Assembly (NCBI GenBank): GCA_020025635.1
Contig: JAHHRU010000002.1
Coordinates: 124,001 to 188,000 of the forward strand
DNA from: Allofournierella sp.
GTDB taxonomy: Bacteria; Bacillota; Clostridia; Oscillospirales; Ruminococcaceae
Direction of reading: 5' to 3'
Length of the DNA stretch: 64,000 nucleotides
Under the pieces are notes generated by a model. It searched no databases and was not told the origin of the DNA. It saw nothing but the letters and a program-made list of their open reading frames with translations. A program made the translations under genes and the position numbers. Positions 34,917 through 40,651 of the stretch are shown piece by piece. Position 1 is the stretch's first letter; every line of letters begins with the position of its first letter.

Positions 34917-35762
34917 TTACAGATCTGTTTTTGTATTTCCAACGACCCGGCGGATGTTCACCGCCAGATAGGCCTTGGTTTCTTCGCTGACCGGCTGCTG
35001 ACTCTGTTTTTCCAGATATTCCGCCACCAGTGCGGCGCAGGCATACTCTTTGGGGTAAGCCATGCGCGCCGCTTCCACCAGCTCCGGTGCCTGACAATCC
35101 TTCTCCTGGCCGTTGAACACCCGGATGACCAGGAATTTGAGATTGACGGTAAATTCATCAAAATAGGTGGAGTCTTCCTCAAGCGAAATCTCCTGAGACT
35201 GGCGCAGGATCTCCAGGATATCGTGCAGCGCCTGGATGATGTGGACCGTCTCGCTGAGGGAATTGTCGGTTTCGGCATTTACCAAATGAAGCGCAATGCT
35301 GGCCGCCTCGTCTTCCGGGAAGGGAACTCCGGTGACCTTTTTGAGCATTTCAATGGCGTATTTTCCAACCGCAAATTCTCTGGGGTAAAAGGTCCGCACC
35401 TCGGTGAGCAGAGCGTTCTGAAAAACGATTCCCTGCTGGATGCGGCTGATGGCAAAATTGATATGATCGGTAAGGGTGAGGTAAATGCTGGGGTTCAGGA
35501 TCTTGCTCAGGTTTTCGCCCGCATAGGCAATGATGCGGCTGCAAAGCTCGATCTGCTCTTCGGAAATGCTGGAAAACAGGGCTTTGAGCCGTTCTGTTTC
35601 GCTTTCGCTTTCCAGATGAAAGATCTTCTCCACCTTGTCCTGTGCAAGCTCCATGCCCGGACGGGAAGCAAAGCCCAGGCCCTTTCCCATCGCTACCGAT
35701 TCCCTGCCGGTCTCATCCTGGCAGCTCACCACATTGTTGTTGATAACCTTCAGAATTTTCAT
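34917..35762 (-). CDS. BglG/LicT-family transcription antiterminator
   Basis: A 281-residue antiterminator. The N-terminal RNA-binding CAT domain (1-55, MKILKVINNNVVSCQDETGRESVAMGKGLGF) is followed by PRD1 (about 65-170) and PRD2 (about 175-281). PRD1 keeps both phosphorylatable His: H100 in LTDHINFAI and H159 in ASIALHLVNAE. In PRD2 both are Asn: N207 in FTVNLKF and N269 in YLAVNIRRV. It should bind the RAT just upstream of its own gene and prevent termination when its PTS substrate is present, so the operon is autoregulated. Confidence 0.93.
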   Translation of the reverse strand: MKILKVINNNVVSCQDETGRESVAMGKGLGFASRPGMELAQDKVEKIFHLESESETERLKALFSSISEEQIELCSRIIAYAGENLSKILNPSIYLTLTDHINFAISRIQQGIVFQNALLTEVRTFYPREFAVGKYAIEMLKKVTGVPFPEDEAASIALHLVNAETDNSLSETVHIIQALHDILEILRQSQEISLEEDSTYFDEFTVNLKFLVIRVFNGQEKDCQAPELVEAARMAYPKEYACAALVAEYLEKQSQQPVSEETKAYLAVNIRRVVGNTKTDL

Positions 35763-35803
35763 GCCCTGCCCCCTGCCATCCTTTCACTGTATAAAAACAA
35801 AAA

Positions 35804-35852
35804 AACCAAATTTTGCTCGACAAACAAACGGGTGTCTGAGCAAAATTTGGTT
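35804..35852 (-). terminator. Conditional terminator in the leader of the PTS operon
   Basis: A perfect 15-bp stem (35804-35818 with 35838-35852), followed on the minus strand by a run of Ts. Its first arm overlaps the end of the RAT, so formation of the RAT hairpin excludes the terminator. Confidence 0.92.
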
Positions 35853-35876
35853 TTGCCTGCCAAACAGTAACAATCC
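35849..35876 (-). promoter_or_regulatory. Ribonucleic antiterminator (RAT) of LicT/SacY type
   Basis: On the minus strand the 28-base element opens GGATTGTTACTG and closes GGCAGGCAAAACC. From memory this matches the LicT/SacT/SacY consensus almost base for base. It sits between the promoter at 35930-35958 and the terminator it overlaps by four bases. Confidence 0.93.
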
Positions 35877-35929
35877 AAATTTCTACCGAAATTCTTTTTT
35901 GATGGGGCGTTCATGCCGCCTTTAACCTG

Positions 35930-35958
35930 AGTATATAAGCCTGTTCATAATTTGTCAA
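35930..35958 (-). promoter_or_regulatory. Promoter of the PTS operon
   Basis: On the minus strand: a perfect TTGACA (35953-35958), a 17-base spacer, TATACT (35930-35935). No catabolite-response (cre) palindrome was seen nearby. Confidence 0.85.
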
Positions 35959-36383
35959 TAAATAATCGATCCACTTTCAAAACTTCTACAAAACACCCAA
36001 TAAGTGTCCGTTTTCCTTATGTAGAATGCCGGGATATTTTGGGAAATGCCCCGGTTTTTGCCGGCGTTTTTCCGCAAATTAATGCAGTAACCCTCAAAAA
36101 AACATTGTTTTTGTCCAAAAACAGCTCGTTTGAAGCCGGACTCTTCCGGTTTCTTTTTTTAAAGAAGAGAAGCTTTCCGTGTTTCAAAAAAGCCCGCCTT
36201 CCCCGGAAGCATCCTCAAAAATCTCGGTCTTTTGGCATGGCTCTGTGCTTTTGCCCTGCGCTGTGCGGCTGCTTTTCATGCCGGCTTCAAGTTTTGAAAC
36301 TGTACTCTCTGCAAGGACATTTTCCCCTGTTTCAAACGCCTGCCCTCTTACATCATATACTGTACCACGGGCCATCCTTTTTC
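35959..36383. other. Gene-free spacer, nothing recognised
   Basis: About 425 bases between the PTS promoter and the small-RNA terminator. Reading frames here translate to Phe/Ser/Cys-rich strings without any domain-like pattern or a ribosome site. A weak CCGGA/TCCGG stem followed by Ts is present at about 36137-36162. I see nothing else. Confidence 0.6.
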
Positions 36384-36473
36384 AGCAAAAAGCCCCTTCT
36401 GCCGGATGCTTAAAAAGCGGCAGAAGAGGCATATATGATCTTCTCTTTGGTGGGGTGCTTTATGCACTCCAGC
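36384..36473 (-). ncRNA. Candidate small RNA, about 90 nt
   Basis: On the minus strand a promoter (TTGAAA 36504-36509, 18-base spacer, TATACT 36480-36485) would start transcription near 36473. The transcript would fold a GGAGTGC/GCACCCC hairpin and end at a terminator: stem 36392-36404 with 36418-36430 (one mismatch) followed by TTTTT. An ATG at 36475-36473, at the expected transcript start, opens a 21-codon frame, so a leaderless peptide is an alternative. It diverges from the large RNA candidate. Confidence 0.45.
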
Positions 36474-36557
36474 ATTTCCAGTATAACATAAAACCGGCCC
36501 TTGTTTCAATACAACATTTACACAAGCTTTGCATCATAAGTCTATTGCTTTTGTCAA

Positions 36558-36586
36558 TATACAAGGGGCTTTTTCTGTGTTATATT
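36558..36586 (+). promoter_or_regulatory. Probable promoter of the large noncoding RNA
   Basis: TATACA (36558-36563), a 17-base spacer, TATATT (36581-36586) preceded by an extended TGT. Predicted start near 36593. Confidence 0.5.
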
Positions 36587-37139
36587 ATAGTCACACCAAG
36601 GGAAGAAAACCAAGGTGAATAACCGGTGGCCGGAAACAAAGAAACGCAGCCGCCTGGGTAAGAAAGGAGCGCAGAACCACTATGGTAATGGAAGAGCCCA
36701 ATCAGCACCGGCAGGGTGGGTTCTGCCGCTGAACGAAAGGAAACCGCTCGATCACACAAAGATGATTTCTTTTAAAAGACCAAAACGAGCCGTTTGAGTT
36801 TCCCGAAGTTTCAGAGAAATGATTGCAGAGCCCACCAACTGCCCGCATGAATTTTTAGTATGGATCGATCAGTTGTCAGCTTGAAAAAACCGTTCCGTTT
36901 TAGAAAAGGCGAAAAAGGTTTTCGAAGTTTTCTGGTTTGAGTTTATTCTAAAAATCATCAGCGCAGGGCATCATGGATGAATGGCCTGAATAAATTGCTT
37001 AGCAAAAGCCCGGAGCAACTGGAAGGACCTTTTCACGCAAGAGCAGAATTGAAATGCTTTTCACCAAAAGGAACCGGAAAGGATAAAGGGTCAAAGCTTA
37101 TAAGCAAAAGCGTGTTTTGATGAAAACACGAGAATAGTC

Positions 37140-37162
37140 GAGGTATTTACCGATGTACTGAT
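37140..37162 (+). repeat. GAGG-N9-ATGTACTGA motif, copy A
   Basis: First copy of a motif shared with 37489-37511 and 37641-37662. It reads GAGG, nine bases, then ATG TAC TGA. The conserved core is ACCRATGTACTRA. Confidence 0.8.
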
Positions 37163-37488
37163 TTGTACAGCACTGAGGTTCTTGTAGCTGTTTAAAGCTG
37201 GAAATGCAGGCAGCCGCTTCAAAAGGGTGCCCGAAAGAAAGGGAAAACCGGCCGAAAAAGCAGGATATCTTGAAAAAGATGGAATGCCGGCAGAAAAAAG
37301 CGGCAGATTGGTTGGGTTTGCAGAACGGTTCGCCGGAAGCGGATGTGCTTTCTGCAAGGAAATCAAAACAGCATTTCGTAAATGATCGTAACTGTCCTTT
37401 TTGAAAAGGGAGGGTTCGATTGGAACAGGTACCTGAGTAAAAAGTGTGACAGAGGAGCACAGTAAAAAGAATACCTTTTCAGTGTAGT

Positions 37489-37511
37489 GAGGTTTGTACC
37501 AATGTACTAAT
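37489..37511 (+). repeat. GAGG-N9-ATGTACTAA motif, copy B
   Basis: Second copy: GAGG, nine bases, then ATG TAC TAA. It differs from copy A by A/G at the two R positions and in the spacer. Confidence 0.8.
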
Positions 37512-37640
37512 AAAACATGGTTGCCCCGTAACCACCCGGTAAAGTGGGCAATGTGAAGCTACAAAGTCCGCCAGGAATATGGAAAGATGTGAACGCCTAT
37601 GATAAAATATCCGTTCGAGCATTTGAAATCCATCTGATAC

Positions 37641-37662
37641 GAGGGCAGACCAATGTACTAAA
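37641..37662 (+). repeat. GAGG-N8-ATGTACTAA motif, copy C
   Basis: Third copy: GAGG, eight bases, then ATG TAC TAA. It lies just seven bases before the terminator stem of the RNA candidate. Confidence 0.8.
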
Positions 37663-37669
37663 TCGTTTT

Positions 37670-37710
37670 CCGAAGGCGCCTTGTTCGGCGCCTTCGGTTT
37701 TTTGTTTTTT
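37670..37710 (+). terminator. Terminator of the large RNA candidate
   Basis: A perfect 11-bp GC-rich stem (37670-37680 with 37687-37697), a six-base loop, and TTTTTTGTTTTTT after it. The T-run is on the plus strand only, which sets the direction of transcription. Confidence 0.93.
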
Positions 37711-37721
37711 CGCAAAACGGC

Positions 37722-37761
37722 AAAAGCGCAGGTGCACCTTTCAAAATGCACCTGCGCTTTT
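37722..37761 (-). terminator. Terminator of the sigma/anti-sigma operon
   Basis: A perfect 15-bp stem, 37722-37736 with 37747-37761, with A/T ends; it precedes the stop of the minus-strand operon. Confidence 0.85.
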
Positions 37762-37783
37762 TGGGCAGATCAGCGGTTTTGTC

Positions 37784-38629
37784 TTATCCGTTTTCCAGTT
37801 CCAGCTCTTTTTCTTTATCCATCACAGCATAAAACTGCCGGGTTTCTTCCTCCCATTGGGACACTCGCTCCTCAAGGCCTTCCCCTTCGATCTCATCATA
37901 GGGTACCGACAATATGGAAATTTCTTCGGCCTTTGTCCCCTCTTTTTCATCCGTCTTTTTTTCCGCAAGCCGAAAATCGATGCAGCAAAAGGCGGCGTTT
38001 GCTTCGTCCATGCGCTTTTTGATGTCCAGAATGAGCTGGGCCGCCCGCTGCGGTGTGACGGTGTTATCCCGAATCGACACCACAAGCCGGCCATAGCGGC
38101 GGGCAAGCTGGTTCACATCATATTCGCCGTCCAGCTCAAGGGCGCTTTTGTCCAGCCCTTCCAGGCCAAAAGGCTCCTGTGTCAGCATATCCCCAGTGGT
38201 AAAAAGGGTGCCAAAACCAAATTGAAGCTCATAAGGCAGCTTCTTTTCAGGGTTTTTCAGAACGGTTTCCACCTGCTGGCGGTATTCCCAGTTCAGCCTT
38301 TCATAGGTGTTTTCCCGCTGCTGCACCCTCCAAGTGTAATCATCCTGTTTGAGGTTCCCCGCCCAGTCATACGTCAGGGTAAACCGGCTGTCCTTGCTGG
38401 AAGGGCTGGCCACCCTGGCCATATACTCGCCGAATTTGAAATTGTAGGACACCTCTTCGATCAGATAATCGGTGCCGGGGTACTGCTGTGCCAGATAGCG
38501 CTTGGCGTTTCGTTTGGCTGCGAAGCCGGAAACCGGGTTTCCTACAAACAGCATTGCAAACCACAAAACCCCCGCAAGCAGCGCAAGGCCCGCCGCAAAA
38601 GCCAGGATTTTTTTCGTCTTGGTTTTCAT
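37784..38629 (-). CDS. YfjL-like membrane-anchored protein
   Basis: A 281-residue protein with one N-terminal transmembrane segment (about 7-30, ILAFAAGLALLAGVLWFAMLFV) and an extracytoplasmic rest. The segment NPVSGFAAKRNAKRYLAQQYPGTDYLIEEVSYNFKFGEYMARVASPSSKDSRFTLTYDWAGNL matches the N-terminal domain of YfjL-like proteins of Firmicutes. Function is unknown. It overlaps the anti-sigma factor gene by four bases, so it is probably part of, or a target of, the same envelope-signalling unit. Confidence 0.75.
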   Translation of the reverse strand: MKTKTKKILAFAAGLALLAGVLWFAMLFVGNPVSGFAAKRNAKRYLAQQYPGTDYLIEEVSYNFKFGEYMARVASPSSKDSRFTLTYDWAGNLKQDDYTWRVQQRENTYERLNWEYRQQVETVLKNPEKKLPYELQFGFGTLFTTGDMLTQEPFGLEGLDKSALELDGEYDVNQLARRYGRLVVSIRDNTVTPQRAAQLILDIKKRMDEANAAFCCIDFRLAEKKTDEKEGTKAEEISILSVPYDEIEGEGLEERVSQWEEETRQFYAVMDKEKELELENG

Positions 38630-39147
38630 TTTTTTCCCTCCTTTTGAAAGGCGTAGTGGAACAGGGCCGCAATCAGTGCCCCCACCTGCGCCAGAACGAT
38701 GTAAATGACCGTGAAGAAAAAGATGGAGTAGAGATCCAAAAATTCAAGGCCCCGAAGCCAGTTGATGCCGTTCACGGCAAGGTGCATCACAACCAGCAAA
38801 ACCGGCAGTTCATACAGGGTCTTTTTTCGGAACACCAGATACCCCAGCGCACCGATCACCGGCATGATGAGCAGGTTGTAGAACATCCCCTCCCGGGCGG
38901 TGAGGGCAAGCCCCGCAAAAATGCCCAGCATCATCAAAAACAGCCCCGCAAACCGCAGCTTCCTTTGCAGCTTTTTCAAGGCTTTATCGGCATCTGCCGC
39001 CGGGGGCACTTTCCCCTTATACTGCGCCCGGCAGGCCTCGCAGCCGGCCACATGGGCTTCCACCGCTTTGCGGCTGTCCTCGCTGGCAACGCCGTCTTGC
39101 ACCAGCGGCATCAGGTCCATGCACACCTCACAGCTGATCTCATTCAT
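38626..39147 (-). CDS. Anti-sigma factor with zinc-finger (zf-HC2) domain
   Basis: A 173-residue membrane protein. The N-terminal 45 residues hold a zf-HC2 anti-sigma motif (the histidine and two cysteines in AHVAGCEACRAQY). About four transmembrane helices follow (for example FAGLFLMMLGIFAGLAL and FFFTVIYIVLAQVGALIAALF). It should hold the ECF sigma factor at the membrane until a signal arrives. Genes for sigma, anti-sigma and YfjL-like protein overlap in that order. Confidence 0.85.
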   Translation of the reverse strand: MNEISCEVCMDLMPLVQDGVASEDSRKAVEAHVAGCEACRAQYKGKVPPAADADKALKKLQRKLRFAGLFLMMLGIFAGLALTAREGMFYNLLIMPVIGALGYLVFRKKTLYELPVLLVVMHLAVNGINWLRGLEFLDLYSIFFFTVIYIVLAQVGALIAALFHYAFQKEGKK

Positions 39148-39643
39148 ACTCGTACCCCTCCTTTTTCAAAATTTCCCGGATTTTATTTTTTGCCCGAAAT
39201 TCGATCACCCGGGCCGAGCTTTCCGAAATGCCGTACTTTGCCCCGATCTCATGGAAAGAATACCCTTCCATCCGCATTTTGAGAATACCCTGTGTGCGCT
39301 TCGGCTCTTTTTGCAGCAGCCGGCGGATGCGGTCCGCCAGTTCCCGGTTTGCGGCCCGGTGTTCCGGCTGGGTGTCATCGGCCGGTAAAAGCTCCGAGAG
39401 CTCTTCTGTTTTGGGCCGGCGGCTTTTGGTGCGGCACCAGTGGTGCCAGCGATGCCGTGCAATGGAGAAAAGCCAGGTTTTCGCATCCGCTTCTTTGCGA
39501 AAGCTTCCAATGGAGCGCACTGCCTCCAGAAAGGTTTCGGCCGCAAGCTCCTCGGCCAGGGCGCCGTCATGGCACAGGCCGTACAGATAAAGATACACAT
39601 CCTTGTAATTTGTGCAAAACAGCTCTTTCAAAAGCTCCTGCAT
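39140..39643 (-). CDS. ECF-type RNA polymerase sigma factor
   Basis: A 167-residue extracytoplasmic-function sigma factor. Sigma region 2 spans about residues 5-75 (YKDVYLYLYGLCHDGALAEELAAETFLEAVRSIGSFRKEADAKTWLFSIARHRW) and region 4 about 105-160 (RRLLQKEPKRTQGILKMRMEGYSFHEIGAKYGISESSARVIEFRAKNKIREILKKEG). It would direct transcription in response to an envelope signal released through the adjacent anti-sigma factor. The stimulus and regulon are unknown. It overlaps the anti-sigma gene by eight bases. Confidence 0.9.
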   Translation of the reverse strand: MQELLKELFCTNYKDVYLYLYGLCHDGALAEELAAETFLEAVRSIGSFRKEADAKTWLFSIARHRWHHWCRTKSRRPKTEELSELLPADDTQPEHRAANRELADRIRRLLQKEPKRTQGILKMRMEGYSFHEIGAKYGISESSARVIEFRAKNKIREILKKEGYEYE

Positions 39644-39712
39644 ACGGCCCGCCTCCTTTCACCTCATTTGTGCCCGCCGCAGCCGGTTTGTTACAGGTTT
39701 TTTCTTTTTTTG

Positions 39713-39741
39713 ATTGTAGCATATCCTGTTTGGGTGAACAA
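39713..39741 (-). promoter_or_regulatory. Promoter of the ECF sigma operon
   Basis: On the minus strand: TTGTTC (39736-39741), a 17-base spacer, TACAAT (39713-39718) with extended TGC. It looks like a housekeeping promoter rather than an ECF one. Confidence 0.6.
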
Positions 39742-39765
39742 GCAGGCCAAATCCACGCCTTTTTC

Positions 39766-39793
39766 TTGACTTTACGGGGGGCTGACCTATAAT
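39766..39793 (+). promoter_or_regulatory. Promoter of the racemase gene
   Basis: TTGACT (39766-39771), a 16-base spacer, perfect TATAAT (39788-39793). Confidence 0.8.
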
Positions 39794-39858
39794 GAATAGT
39801 GTATACCTTTTTCATTTTAAGGCACCCGCAAAACGCATTTGCAAAGGAGGCGCTCTTC

Positions 39859-40602
39859 ATGGCTTTTTCTGAAACCGAGCAGCCCGCAGGCCAGCACCCG
39901 GTGCTGGGCGTGCTGGGTGGTCTTGGCCCCATGAGCACCGTTTATTTTTATGAGATGGTCACCAGCCACACCCTGGCAGAAAAAGACCAGGATCACCTGG
40001 ACATCGTGATCTCCAGCCGGGCCACCACCCCGGACCGCAGCGCCTTCATTCTGGGCCAAAGCAAGGAGGACCCCTTCTCCATTATGGAACAGGATGCCGA
40101 AAATCTGGTGCGCTACGGTGCAACCGTGCTGGCCATTCCCTGCAACACCGCCCATTATTTTTACGACCGGCTGCGCCGCAGCCTTTCGGTGCCGGTTCTG
40201 AGCATGATCCAGCTCACGGTTCAGGCCGCCAAGGCCCAGGGCTGCACAAAGCTGGGCATCCTTGCCACCACCGGCACGGTTGCAAGCTGCTCTTATCAGC
40301 GGATGTGTGCTGCCGAAGGCCTGGATTTTGCGGTACCTGACGAAGAATATCAAAACATCCTGATGGATGACATCATCTACGGCCAGATCAAGCAGGGCAG
40401 GCCGGTGGATCTTGCCGCCTTCATGCGGGTGGCCGACAACCTGAAAGCACAGGGCTGCCAGCGGGCGGTGCTGGGCTGCACCGAGCTTTCCCTCATCAAG
40501 CGGGACTGCGGCCTTGACGAGTTTTTCATCGACAGTTCCGAGGTCCTTGCAAAGGCATCCATTCTTGCCTGCGGCAAAACCCCGGTGGGCTTTTCCATTT
40601 GA
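39859..40602 (+). CDS. Aspartate/glutamate racemase family protein
   Basis: A 247-residue PLP-independent racemase. The two catalytic cysteines lie in IPCNTAHYFYDRL and LGCTELSLI, and the N-terminus has the family's VLGVLGGLGPMSTVYFYEMV. The sequence is closer to aspartate racemase (RacX/YgeA-like) than to MurI, which is present separately at 27.6 kb, so D-aspartate or another D-amino acid is likely. The start at 39859 follows AAAGGAGG (39843-39850). It has its own promoter, and metG follows 49 bases later. Confidence 0.88.
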   Translation: MAFSETEQPAGQHPVLGVLGGLGPMSTVYFYEMVTSHTLAEKDQDHLDIVISSRATTPDRSAFILGQSKEDPFSIMEQDAENLVRYGATVLAIPCNTAHYFYDRLRRSLSVPVLSMIQLTVQAAKAQGCTKLGILATTGTVASCSYQRMCAAEGLDFAVPDEEYQNILMDDIIYGQIKQGRPVDLAAFMRVADNLKAQGCQRAVLGCTELSLIKRDCGLDEFFIDSSEVLAKASILACGKTPVGFSI

Positions 40603-40651
40603 CAAACCGCGGCCGTTCCATTCGCGGCCGTGTAAGAAAGGATAGATTACC

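Larger units (their letters stand above)
36593..37710 (+). ncRNA. Candidate large structured noncoding RNA, about 1.1 kb
   Basis: No plausible protein gene lies in about 1.1 kb between a promoter-like site and a strong intrinsic terminator. The sequence is A-rich between many local stems. Examples: GGTGGC 36625-36630 with GCCGCC 36649-36654; GCAGAACC 36671-36678 with GGTTCTGC 36719-36726, extended on both sides past single bulges; an 8-bp stem with a four-base loop at 37111-37130; a stem capped by a GAAA tetraloop at 37267-37280; and TTGCCC 37521-37526 with GGGCAA 37546-37551. A 22-23-base motif recurs three times in the 3' part. I do not recognise it as RNase P RNA, tmRNA, SRP RNA, 6S RNA or an intron. 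ROOL, GOLLD, OLE and raiA-type RNAs are the comparisons to make. Confidence 0.6.

Noticed and set aside
35952..36622. Frames of about 150 codons in the gene-free region upstream of the RNA candidate
   Set aside because: Translations are Phe/Ser/Cys/Pro-rich strings with no secondary-structure pattern, and they run across a terminator and promoters.
36615..36797. 60-codon plus-strand frame at the 5' end of the RNA candidate, and a 16-codon frame after AAGGAG at 36664
   Set aside because: The longer frame is Lys/Arg-rich with no pattern, and both cross the long stem pairing 36671-36678 with 36719-36726. A short peptide cannot be fully excluded.
37098..37460. 120-codon minus-strand frame inside the RNA candidate
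   Set aside because: No ribosome site, Phe/Cys/Ser-rich, opposite to the direction set by the terminator.
37140..37662. CRISPR array from the three repeats
   Set aside because: Only three copies with unequal spacing (about 350 and 150 bases) and no cas genes.
36593..37710. RNase P RNA, tmRNA, SRP RNA, group I or group II intron
   Set aside because: I could not find the conserved cores of these RNAs (for example the group II domain V hairpin or the tmRNA tRNA-like ends), and no intron-encoded protein is present.
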